Source: CAZPHU01 sp964419255 | GTDB taxonomy: Bacteria; Fibrobacterota; Chitinivibrionia; Chitinivibrionales; CAYFVL01 | DNA: 6,821 nt | Assembly (NCBI GenBank): GCA_964419255.1 | Contig: CAYQOU010000115.1 | Location: forward strand, 1 to 6,821 | Direction: 5' to 3' | Shown here: one piece after another, positions 1 through 5,565 of the stretch | How the letters are laid out: each line of letters opens with the position of its first letter | Position numbering within the stretch: the stretch's first letter is position 1 | The notes under the pieces: generated by a model | The model's input: only the letters and a program-made list of their open reading frames with translations | The model's database searches: none | What the model was told of the DNA's origin: nothing | Program-made: the position numbers and the translations under genes

Positions 1-1515
1 ATCTTCAATGGTGGGACACGCTTTTCCATCCGAACATTCCGCGAGTCGTTTGCCCCCATGAGCGATAACGCCCGAAACGTCCTAATCATCGGCGCGGGCT
101 CGGCAGGAAATGAGATCGCCAAGACACTCAAATCGTCAAAGAAGAAGGAATATATCCCCGTCGGTTTCATCGACCGTGATCCGTCCATTCATGGCAAACG
201 CATCCAGGGAATCAAGGTTCTGGGGGATCTGAGCACGATTCGCCAGCACATAAAAAAACACCGGGTACACGAGGTTTTCATCGCCATTCCCGAGGCGACC
301 AACAGCCTGGTGAAAGATATCCTGGAGCGGGTGAAGATTCCCGACTGGGAGGTCAAACTCAAGATTGCGCCATCCGTTCTTGACATCATGAGTGGAAAAT
401 ACCAGCTCAATCAGATTCGGGAAGTGTCCATCAACGACCTTCTCTCCCGGCCCAATATCACCCTCGATGACAAGCATGTTCGCAAGCAGATCGCCGGCAA
501 AACCGTGTTTATTACCGGAGCGGGAGGATCAATCGGATCGGAAATATCCTATCAGGTTGCAGCCTACGATCCTTCGCGACTTATCCTCATTGACTCAGGA
601 GAGGAGAATGCCTATCGTATCGACCGGGACCTGAAGAAACGTCATCCCGATATCGCCATACATACGGTGGTGGGCTCGATTCTTGACAGTGCAGTCATCG
701 ACATGGTAATGAAAGAGTATCGGCCGGACTTCGTGTTTCATGCCGCGGCATATAAACACGTGCATCTCATGGAGTGGAACCCGATTGCGGCCTTTAAAAA
801 CAATGTCCTGGGTACCGCGCTTCTTGCCGCATCCGCCGAGAAGTGCGGGGTCAAGCAGTTTGTGATGATCTCCACCGATAAGGCGGTCAATCCCCGCGGG
901 GTCATGGGACTCTCGAAAAGACTGGCGGAGCGTGTGGTTCTGGAACGTTACCCAAGCAAAACACTGTTTAACGTGGTACGTTTCGGAAACGTCCTTGGCT
1001 CCAGTGGTTCGGTGATACCGCTTTTCCAGAAACAGATCCGGGATGGCGGCCCGGTTACCGTAACCAGTCCGGAGACCAAGCGTTACTTCATGTCGATTCC
1101 TGAAGCAGTGCAGCTTGTTTTGCAGGCCTCGACGCTAAAAGAATCCAATACCATATTCATGCTGGAAATGGGTGAGCCGGTGAAAATCGTCGACCTGGCT
1201 CGCAACCTGATCGAGCTCTCGGGCCTGAAAGTCGATGAGGACATAGAGATCAAGTTTACCGGTATGCGCCCCGGAGAAAAAATATTCGAGGAGCTTCTCA
1301 CCGCGGATGAAAACCTTCTGAAAACCCCGTTTGAAAAGATCCGCATGCAGCGAAACATTAAATTTGACCCGGATGTGGTACAGAAATTTGTACACGACCT
1401 CAAGTCACATGTAGACCTGGGAAATATCAAAGGCGTTTACAAAGATGTAAAGACGCTTATACCGGAGATGACCGGCCCGACTTTCGAGGAACTTCGACAG
1501 AATATGTTTGCGTGA
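1..1515 (+). CDS. CapD/FlaA1/WbpM-family nucleotide-sugar 4,6-dehydratase, 5' partial
   Basis: This is a polysaccharide-biosynthesis SDR enzyme, expected to convert a UDP-HexNAc to its 4-keto-6-deoxy form for surface glycans. The frame is open to the left edge. The first ATG (58) has no Shine-Dalgarno, and the codons before it read IFNGGTRFSIRTFRESFAP, a basic stretch like the one after the last membrane helix in long family members, so the true start and the helices probably lie upstream. Numbering from ATG 58: a first Rossmann-like domain begins at IIGAGSAG (about 10-17). The catalytic SDR domain begins at TGAGGSIGSE (153-162), followed by HAAAYKHVHLME (228-239), STDKAVNP (272-279), RFGNVLGSSGS (308-318) and GMRPGEKIFEELL (402-414). 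The usual catalytic Tyr of YxxxK is Met (M283-GLS-K287), the known WbpM-type variant, so this is not a defect. The next gene is convergent. The exact sugar substrate cannot be told from sequence. Confidence 0.9.
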   Translation: MFNGGTRFSIRTFRESFAPMSDNARNVLIIGAGSAGNEIAKTLKSSKKKEYIPVGFIDRDPSIHGKRIQGIKVLGDLSTIRQHIKKHRVHEVFIAIPEATNSLVKDILERVKIPDWEVKLKIAPSVLDIMSGKYQLNQIREVSINDLLSRPNITLDDKHVRKQIAGKTVFITGAGGSIGSEISYQVAAYDPSRLILIDSGEENAYRIDRDLKKRHPDIAIHTVVGSILDSAVIDMVMKEYRPDFVFHAAAYKHVHLMEWNPIAAFKNNVLGTALLAASAEKCGVKQFVMISTDKAVNPRGVMGLSKRLAERVVLERYPSKTLFNVVRFGNVLGSSGSVIPLFQKQIRDGGPVTVTSPETKRYFMSIPEAVQLVLQASTLKESNTIFMLEMGEPVKIVDLARNLIELSGLKVDEDIEIKFTGMRPGEKIFEELLTADENLLKTPFEKIRMQRNIKFDPDVVQKFVHDLKSHVDLGNIKGVYKDVKTLIPEMTGPTFEELRQNMFA

Positions 1516-1635
1516 GCGAAGTTTACCCATCCGCCCGGCCCTGATTGAGCGATTCTCTGGCGACTCATACACCGGAACCGCTCGACTCGGGTTTGCCTGA
1601 ATCCACTGACAAGGACATCGTCGAAAAGTTGGCGA

Positions 1636-3234
1636 CTACCGCCTCCCGCCGTTTTTCTTCACATGTGTAATCAGCGGTTTGCGACCTTTCTGTCTGAAAC
1701 TTTCGATAATCTCCTCAGCCTTCTCAAACGGCACCGTGATAAAGGTGAACTTATCCATGATCTGGATATCTCCGATCTCCCGGTTCTGGATATCCACCCG
1801 GCTCATGATCAGGTCGGTCAGTCTGCGGGGGCTTACCCGGTCTTTTCTGCCCAGTGCCACAAACAGCCGTGTCTTTCCCTGCCGGTCAACCGAGCGACTA
1901 TTCCTCCCGACCTCTCCTATTTCGCCATACCCATCCATACTGAGTTCTTCTTCGAAACTGTATTTCAGCAGTGCGGCAAGCATTTCGGCGGGCTCTCTGT
2001 CTTGAAGCAGCCTCTGGGCCCATTCGGTGTAGCTTGAGTCAATCTCATGTTGGAGTATCTCCGATAAGTCCTCGAAAATCTTCCTCCTTTTTGCCTTTAT
2101 AATCTCCTTTACCTTCGGCACCTGCGATTTTTTGATATCGGCTTTTGCCATCCGCTGGATAAACATCAGCCGCTTGTATTCGCTGGGGGTTATGAAGGTG
2201 ATCGCCGTACCCTGATTGCCCGCGCGCCCGGTGCGCCCGATACGGTGTACGTAGCTTTCGGGATTATGGGGAAGCGCATAGTTTATGACATGGGTAAGAT
2301 TGTTGACATCGATACCGCGGGCGGCAACATCCGTGGCCACCAGTATGTTGATATTCTGCTTCTTGAACTGATTGAGTGTCTTTTCTCTCTGCACCTGGGT
2401 AATATCACCATGGATCGCATCGGCATCGTAGCCTCTGTCGCGAAGGTGGGAGACAAGCGCATCAACATCGACTTTTGTCCTGCAGAAGATCAGTCCGTAG
2501 AAGCGGGTTTCCATGTCGATGATTCTGCACAGCGCCTCGAACTTATCGGAGGCTCTCACCTCGAAATAGATCTGCTCGGTGAGATTGGTCACCAGCGGCT
2601 CTTTCTCCGCTTTCAGAAGCGTATAGCCATCCATGTACTTGTGTGCGAGATCCTTTATCCTTTTGGGCATAGTCGCGGAGAATAACAGCGTGCGCCTGTC
2701 GGGATTAGTGCTTTTTATTATCTCTTCGATATCGTCGATAAATCCCATATTCAGCATCTCATCGGCTTCATCCAGGATCAGATGTTCGATGTCGCCCAGA
2801 TTAAGGGTTTTTCTGTTTATATGATCGATTATCCTGCCCGGCGTTCCCACCACAATCTGCACCCCTTCGTGAAGCCTTCGGAGCTGCTGCCCGATTGACT
2901 GGCCGCCGTAGATCGGCACGACTCGGAGGTTACGATCCGCCTTCAGCGAGTTGATCTCCTCAGAAACCTGAATGGCAAGCTCACGCGTGGGTACCAGTAT
3001 GAGAGCCTGAAGCTCCTTGCAGCCTGTATCGATCATCTCTATGAGTGGAAGGCCGAAGGCGGCGGTTTTCCCGGTGCCGGTCTGCGCCTGGGCGATGATG
3101 TTGGCCTCCCCTTTAAGCATCACCGGAATTGTCATGGCCTGAATGGCGGTGGGTTCCTCGAACCCTTTTTTGTTGATAGCATCCAGGAGCCTATCGGTAA
3201 GCCCCAGATTCTTGAATGTCATCTTTTCCGACAT
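1636..3234 (-). CDS. deaD: DEAD-box ATP-dependent RNA helicase with DbpA RNA-binding domain (DeaD/CsdA-like)
   Basis: This is a complete 532-residue cytoplasmic RNA helicase, of the type used in ribosome assembly, mRNA turnover and cold adaptation. All superfamily 2 motifs are intact: a Q motif (F7 to Q32), AQTGTGKT (50-57), PTRELA (82-87), TPGR (131-134), DEAD (155-158), SAT (186-188), ATDVAARGID (300-309) and HRIGRTGR (330-337). A charged linker follows (about 365-450), then a DbpA-type RNA-binding domain (about 454-528, starting TRLFVALGRKD), which places it in the DeaD/CsdA/DbpA group. The length is intermediate between DbpA (about 460) and E. coli DeaD (about 630). The start at 3234 is preceded by a purine-rich AAGAGA and gives a normal N-terminus (MSEKMTF); Met5 is an alternative. 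It is transcribed alone, divergent from the malate dehydrogenase gene and convergent with the dehydratase gene. DeaD versus DbpA naming is uncertain; the helicase call is not. Confidence 0.95.
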   Translation of the reverse strand: MSEKMTFKNLGLTDRLLDAINKKGFEEPTAIQAMTIPVMLKGEANIIAQAQTGTGKTAAFGLPLIEMIDTGCKELQALILVPTRELAIQVSEEINSLKADRNLRVVPIYGGQSIGQQLRRLHEGVQIVVGTPGRIIDHINRKTLNLGDIEHLILDEADEMLNMGFIDDIEEIIKSTNPDRRTLLFSATMPKRIKDLAHKYMDGYTLLKAEKEPLVTNLTEQIYFEVRASDKFEALCRIIDMETRFYGLIFCRTKVDVDALVSHLRDRGYDADAIHGDITQVQREKTLNQFKKQNINILVATDVAARGIDVNNLTHVINYALPHNPESYVHRIGRTGRAGNQGTAITFITPSEYKRLMFIQRMAKADIKKSQVPKVKEIIKAKRRKIFEDLSEILQHEIDSSYTEWAQRLLQDREPAEMLAALLKYSFEEELSMDGYGEIGEVGRNSRSVDRQGKTRLFVALGRKDRVSPRRLTDLIMSRVDIQNREIGDIQIMDKFTFITVPFEKAEEIIESFRQKGRKPLITHVKKNGGRR

Positions 3235-3266
3235 GTACGTTCTCTTTCTTAGTCTTGTCGTATGCA

Positions 3267-3293
3267 GGGATCGACCATAAAACAGTAGATCCC
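3267..3293 (-). promoter_or_regulatory. inverted repeat at the 5' end of the helicase leader
   Basis: GGGATC (3267-3272) and GATCCC (3288-3293) are perfect 6-bp arms around a 15-nt spacer. If transcription starts near 3291, the helicase mRNA would begin almost exactly with this hairpin. It could protect or fold the 5' leader, or be a DNA operator downstream of the -10. Helicase genes of this type are often controlled through leaders, but nothing else here identifies the mechanism, and a 6-bp repeat can occur by chance. Confidence 0.25.
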
Positions 3294-3297
3294 GTCT

Positions 3298-3325
3298 ATT
3301 ATCTATGGTTTCGTTTGATTGTCAG
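3298..3325 (-). promoter_or_regulatory. candidate sigma70-type promoter for the RNA helicase gene
   Basis: Read on the - strand, CTGACA (3320-3325) is followed after 16 bp by GATAAT (3298-3303). Each hexamer matches the sigma70 consensus at five of six positions. Transcription would begin near 3291, leaving an untranslated leader of about 55 nt before the helicase ATG. This is the best promoter-like pair seen in the divergent intergenic region, but it is a by-eye match. Confidence 0.45.
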
Positions 3326-3506
3326 TGTATTTATCAGCTTCAGAGGATAATAAAACATCATGGTTGGAGATGATAGACGTCGCAGGATATGCCCTGAGGC
3401 GGATCGGTGCCGTCGGGTAGCAAAATAGCTTATACCCTCCTGCAAAAAAAGCTGATTTTCATGTTTTTTTTATGCCTCTATATTACGGGTGTAATGATAC
3501 ATTCGA

Positions 3507-3536
3507 TTGGGATAGGAAATCGTATTTCGGTATATT
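3507..3536 (+). promoter_or_regulatory. candidate promoter for malate dehydrogenase
   Basis: TTGGGA (3507-3512) and TATATT (3531-3536) are separated by 18 bp, matching the sigma70 hexamers at four and five of six positions. Transcription would begin near 3543, about 50 nt before the ATG at 3593. The match is moderate and the region is A/T-rich, so this is tentative. Confidence 0.3.
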
Positions 3537-3592
3537 GTTTGCGCCTCATTAAATCAGACAGTTTTCCACGACCAATAAATCGAGAATAGATT

Positions 3593-4564
3593 ATGGACAG
3601 ACCAAAAATTTCGATCATAGGCGCGGGTCAGGTTGGCTCCGAAACCGCACGCGTTTTGGCCACAAAGAGGCTGGGACGCTATGTTCTTGTGGATAAACGC
3701 GAGGGACTCGCCAAAGGCAGGGCGCTGGATATCTCACACATAGATGAGCTTGGGTTGAGTGAAAACGATATTCAGGGCAGTGAGGATCTTGCGGCTATCG
3801 CCGGTTCTGATATCGTGGTGGTGACAGCCGGATATCCGCGAAAGAAGGGAATGAGTCGGGAGGATCTTCTCAGTATCAATCTGGAGGTCATCTCGGAGAT
3901 AAGTGAAAAGATCCAGACCCATGCACCGGAGGCGGTCATCATCATGGTGACCAACCCGCTGGATGCCATGACCTATGCGGCATGGCGTTTAAGCGGCTTT
4001 CACTGGAACAAAGTCATCGGCATGGCCGGTGCGCTGGATGCCTCCCGGTTTGCCTATTACATAGCCCGGGAGGCCGGGGTCAACCCCGCGGATGTTTCCC
4101 CGCAGGTGTTGGGATCTCATGGGCAGCAGATGGTTCCGTTAGTGAGTAACACCTCCATAGGTGGCATGCCGGTGAAGTCTCTTCTTACGGCCGATCAGCT
4201 TCAACGTGCGATCGCTCAGACAATCGATGCGGGCAACGAGCTGGTGAGTCTTCTTCAGACCGGAAGTGCGTTTTTTGCCGCAAGCCGCGCGGTCGCATCG
4301 GTGGTGGAGGCGATAGTATCCGATTCGAAAAAAATAGTCAACTGCTCCACCCTCTCTCAGGCTCACTACGATCTTGATCGGGTCTATATCGGTCTTCCGG
4401 TCGTGCTGGGCAAGCAGGGTGTCGAGCGGATAATCAGTCTGGATCTGTCTGAAGAAGAATACAGGCAGCTTCAGGATGCCGCCTCGCACCTGAAGACCAT
4501 TCAGGACAAGATCGAAGAGTGCCTGGTTACATCACATATTATGGCAAAGGAAACTACTACCTAA
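3593..4564 (+). CDS. mdh: malate dehydrogenase (LDH-like NAD-dependent type)
   Basis: This complete 323-residue cytosolic enzyme should interconvert malate and oxaloacetate with NAD in the TCA cycle. It begins with a Rossmann fold, GAGQVGSE (10-17); D34 at the end of the second strand favours NAD over NADP. The mobile substrate loop TAGYPRKKGMSRED (78-91) carries Arg83 and Arg89. Arg83 sits where lactate dehydrogenases have Gln, which marks malate specificity. VTNPLD (119-124) supplies Asn121, LDASR (148-152) the catalytic Asp149 and substrate-binding Arg152, and GSHG (174-177) the proton-relay His176. The residue after HG, commonly Asp in this family, is Gln178 here. Length is slightly above the usual 305-315 because of a short polar C-terminal tail. 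Only a weak purine stretch (GAGAA, 3582-3586) precedes the ATG. The gene stands alone, with no clear intrinsic terminator before the tRNA gene. Confidence 0.95.
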   Translation: MDRPKISIIGAGQVGSETARVLATKRLGRYVLVDKREGLAKGRALDISHIDELGLSENDIQGSEDLAAIAGSDIVVVTAGYPRKKGMSREDLLSINLEVISEISEKIQTHAPEAVIIMVTNPLDAMTYAAWRLSGFHWNKVIGMAGALDASRFAYYIAREAGVNPADVSPQVLGSHGQQMVPLVSNTSIGGMPVKSLLTADQLQRAIAQTIDAGNELVSLLQTGSAFFAASRAVASVVEAIVSDSKKIVNCSTLSQAHYDLDRVYIGLPVVLGKQGVERIISLDLSEEEYRQLQDAASHLKTIQDKIEECLVTSHIMAKETTT

Positions 4565-4643
4565 AGGACAGCTCCGCAAACAGGTCGTTGTGATAGGCAT
4601 TGTGGGGGAAACAGGCTGGCAGGCCTTGCCCACCAAAATATTC

Positions 4644-4673
4644 TTGCATAAAACCATTCTTGGGACGTATTTT
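4644..4673 (+). promoter_or_regulatory. possible promoter of the tRNA-Ser gene
   Basis: TTGCAT (4644-4649) and TATTTT (4668-4673) are 18 bp apart and would start transcription near 4680, about 15 nt before the mature tRNA. Each matches consensus at only four positions. Read-through from the malate dehydrogenase gene is equally possible because no terminator was seen between them. Confidence 0.22.
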
Positions 4674-4694
4674 ACAACACTTCGCAAAATTCTC

Positions 4695-4780
4695 GGAGGA
4701 CTAGGATAATTGGTAATCCAGCGGTCTTGAAAACCGCCGGCTTTGCGGCCTTGGGGGTTCGAGTCCCTCGTCCTCCGCCA
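4695..4780 (+). tRNA. tRNA-Ser(UGA)
   Basis: A complete class II tRNA cloverleaf of 86 nt including encoded CCA, decoding UCA. The acceptor stem GGAGGAC (4695-4701) pairs perfectly with GTCCTCC (4770-4776), followed by discriminator G and CCA (4778-4780). The D stem is GGAT/ATCC (4704-4707, 4716-4719). The anticodon stem GCGGT/ACCGC (4721-4725, 4733-4737) encloses the loop CTTGAAA, with anticodon TGA at 4728-4730. A 15-nt variable region (4738-4752) forms a short GGC/GCC arm, as expected for serine. The T arm GGGGG/CCCTC (4753-4757, 4765-4769) has one G-U pair and the loop TTCGAGT. Anticodon TGA, not TCA, excludes selenocysteine tRNA. The tRNA is followed within about 10 nt by a strong terminator. 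Confidence 0.95.
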
Positions 4781-4786
4781 GTTCAT

Positions 4787-4852
4787 AAAAGCCCGCTGCT
4801 TTGGTAGATTCCGCACAACTGCGTCTATCTACTAAAGCAGCGGGCTTTTTTT
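4787..4852 (+). terminator. strong intrinsic, probably bidirectional terminator after tRNA-Ser
   Basis: An unusually long hairpin. Bases 4791-4809 pair with 4827-4845 over 19 bp with a single G-T wobble, starting GCCCGCTGCTTT on the left and ending AAAGCAGCGGGC on the right. A small internal loop follows, then an apical CGCA/TGCG stem with a CAAC loop (4812-4823). A run of seven T follows (4846-4852), and AAAA precedes the left arm (4787-4790), so it should also stop transcription arriving from the right. It insulates the tRNA unit from the hip operon. Confidence 0.93.
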
Positions 4853-4890
4853 GTGTGACTCCCGAAAGTTCCCCGTCTTCCTGCAAAATG

Positions 4891-4909
4891 ATTTACATAT
4901 AAGGTAAAT
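4891..4909. repeat. inverted repeat upstream of the hip promoter region
   Basis: ATTTAC (4891-4896) and GTAAAT (4904-4909) are perfect 6-bp arms with a 7-nt spacer, just upstream of the proposed hipB -35 element. It is unlike the three GGGTAT-type palindromes and could bind a different protein, but an A/T-rich 6-bp repeat may be fortuitous. Confidence 0.2.
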
Positions 4910-4914
4910 TTTGA

Positions 4915-4944
4915 TTGCAATTATTATACCCCTTTGGGTATATT
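4915..4944 (+). promoter_or_regulatory. candidate promoter of the hipBST operon
   Basis: TTGCAA (4915-4920) and TATATT (4939-4944) are 18 bp apart, matching consensus at four and five of six positions. The -10 element overlaps the right half of the first palindromic operator, which would explain repression by a HipB dimer. Transcription would start near 4951, giving a leader of about 74 nt that contains the other two palindromes. Other A/T-rich hexamers nearby make the exact start uncertain. Confidence 0.35.
4925..4942. promoter_or_regulatory. hip operator 1 (palindrome TATACCC-N4-GGGTATA)
   Basis: A perfect 18-bp palindrome with 7-bp arms around CTTT. It is the first of three sites in the hipB leader with the same arms, and it overlaps the proposed -10 element. 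HipB of E. coli recognises TATCC-N8-GGATA, also 18 bp overall, so binding by the HipB encoded just downstream is the natural inference. Confidence 0.8.
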
Positions 4945-4964
4945 TATTCAAAACAAGATGTTTT

Positions 4965-4982
4965 TATACCCTGAAGGGTATA
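4965..4982. promoter_or_regulatory. hip operator 2 (palindrome TATACCC-N4-GGGTATA)
   Basis: A perfect 18-bp palindrome with the same 7-bp arms as operator 1 around a different centre (TGAA), starting exactly 40 bp further on. Conserved arms with a diverged centre suggest selection for protein binding rather than plain duplication. Confidence 0.8.
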
Positions 4983-5004
4983 GATCACATTTAAACATGC
5001 AAAT

Positions 5005-5022
5005 CATACCTCTACGGGTATA
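5005..5022. promoter_or_regulatory. hip operator 3, overlapping the hipB ribosome-binding region
   Basis: CATACCT-N4-GGGTATA has an intact right arm and a left arm with two changes. It starts exactly 40 bp after operator 2 and ends two bases before the hipB ATG (5025). The only Shine-Dalgarno-like purines for hipB are the GGG inside this site (5016-5018). Confidence 0.7.
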
Positions 5023-5024
5023 CC

Positions 5025-5261
5025 ATGGAAGTTAAAAACAATCCGTTCGCTGCTTTTTTTAAGCAAAAGCGCAAAGAAACCTCCTTAACACAGCAGGAGC
5101 TGGCTCGCAAAGCAGGTGTAGGGCTTAGGTTTATTCGGGAAGTAGAACAGGGTAAGAAGACCATTCGCCTCGATACTCTTAATGCTGTACTGTCGCTATT
5201 TGGTTACTGTGCGGCTCCCGTGCGCATGGAGGAGTTAGATGACAGCACTTCGAAGCGGTAA
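5025..5261 (+). CDS. hipB: HipB-like Xre-family transcriptional regulator (antitoxin / autorepressor)
   Basis: A 78-residue DNA-binding protein predicted to dimerise, bind the three upstream palindromes and repress its own operon. The helix-turn-helix covers about residues 21-43 (LTQQELARKAGVGLRFIREV, then EQGK), followed by RLDTLNAVLSLFG (48-60). This matches the small y4mF/HipB subgroup that accompanies HipA-like kinases. No signal peptide or membrane segment is visible. The ATG at 5025 lies two bases after operator 3 and lacks a strong Shine-Dalgarno. The last 23 bp overlap hipS in another frame, indicating translational coupling. In E. coli O127 HipBST the HipB homologue is part of the repressing complex while HipS does the main neutralising; the same division of labour is inferred here. 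Confidence 0.9.
   Translation: MEVKNNPFAAFFKQKRKETSLTQQELARKAGVGLRFIREVEQGKKTIRLDTLNAVLSLFGYCAAPVRMEELDDSTSKR
5228..5234 (+). promoter_or_regulatory. Shine-Dalgarno of hipS, inside the end of hipB
   Basis: GGAGGAG lies within the last codons of hipB and ends four bases before the ATG at 5239. It is far stronger than anything before hipB and fixes the hipS start, so hipS can be translated well even when hipB initiation is weak or blocked. Confidence 0.75.
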
Positions 5262-5565
5262 GGTGTTCTACAGAGAAAGTTTTGCGGGCACAATAAAGGA
5301 AACAGAGGAGGGATACTCCTTTTCGTATGATCCTTCATACCTGTCTTCCCCCAATGCGCACCCGATCAGCGTCACCTTACCATTGCGGGCTGAGCCTTAC
5401 GAATCATCAACACTTCACGCGTTTTTTGACGGGCTGATTCCGGAAGGTTGGCTTCTTTCGGTAGTGATGAAAAATTGGAAGGTTAATCCTCGTGATCGTA
5501 TGGGATTGCTGTTGACCGTTTGCAGAGACTGCATCGGTGCAGTCGGCATAGAGGAGAATACATGA
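5239..5565 (+). CDS. hipS: HipS-like small antitoxin (stand-alone HipA N-terminal subdomain 1)
   Basis: A 108-residue protein equivalent to the N-terminal subdomain of HipA (the couple_hipA region), encoded separately from the kinase. Visible family features are AGTIKETEEGYSFSYDPSYL (16-35), ISVTLPLR (43-50), the FFDGLIPEGW block (62-71) and CRDCIGAVGI (95-104), after which the protein ends, exactly where single-chain HipA continues into its next domain. In E. coli O127 HipBST the small HipS protein inhibits HipT, and a conserved Trp is reported to face the kinase active site; Trp71 is the likely counterpart. The start at 5239 follows a strong Shine-Dalgarno and overlaps hipB by 23 bp. The TGA overlaps the hipT ATG. 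These controlled junctions argue for a real gene and against a frameshifted hipA. Confidence 0.85.
   Translation: MTALRSGKVFYRESFAGTIKETEEGYSFSYDPSYLSSPNAHPISVTLPLRAEPYESSTLHAFFDGLIPEGWLLSVVMKNWKVNPRDRMGLLLTVCRDCIGAVGIEENT
5551..5556 (+). promoter_or_regulatory. Shine-Dalgarno of hipT, inside the end of hipS
   Basis: GAGGAG with a five-base spacer to the ATG at 5562 decides the hipT start. An upstream in-frame ATG at 5520 would add 14 residues (MQRLHRCSRHRGEY) that read like hipS sequence in the wrong frame and has no comparable ribosome-binding site. Confidence 0.8.

Larger units (their letters stand above)
3235..3592. other. divergent intergenic region between helicase and malate dehydrogenase genes
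   Basis: About 360 bases separate the two divergent genes. It holds the candidate helicase promoter and leader hairpin on the left and a weaker promoter-like pair for the malate dehydrogenase gene on the right. Poly-A and poly-T tracts lie near 3444-3450 and 3464-3471. A 60-codon frame starting at GTG 3407 and ending at 3589 is discussed in the findings and is not annotated as a gene. No RNA gene or clear terminator was seen. Confidence 0.6.

Noticed and set aside
136..477. 113-codon - strand frame inside the dehydratase gene
   Set aside because: Antisense shadow of a clearly conserved coding region.
1516..1635. Terminator between the convergent dehydratase and helicase genes
   Set aside because: Only 4-5 bp stems without T-runs were found.
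2245..2685. 146-codon + strand frame inside the helicase gene
   Set aside because: Lies wholly antisense to conserved helicase motifs, with no recognisable domain.
4139..4489. 116-codon - strand frame inside mdh
   Set aside because: Antisense shadow of mdh; no domain or ribosome-binding site seen.
4695..4780. Selenocysteine tRNA
   Set aside because: The anticodon is TGA (reads UCA), not TCA, and the acceptor stem is a normal 7 bp.
4532..4886. Two - strand frames across the tRNA (with motifs such as RRTRDSNPQGRKAGGF and DEGLEPPRPQSRRF)
   Set aside because: They are antisense translations of the tRNA-Ser and its terminator, a well-known source of spurious database proteins.
5520..5561. Upstream ATG extending hipT by 14 residues
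   Set aside because: The extension is hipS sequence read in another frame; the strong GAGGAG supports ATG 5562.
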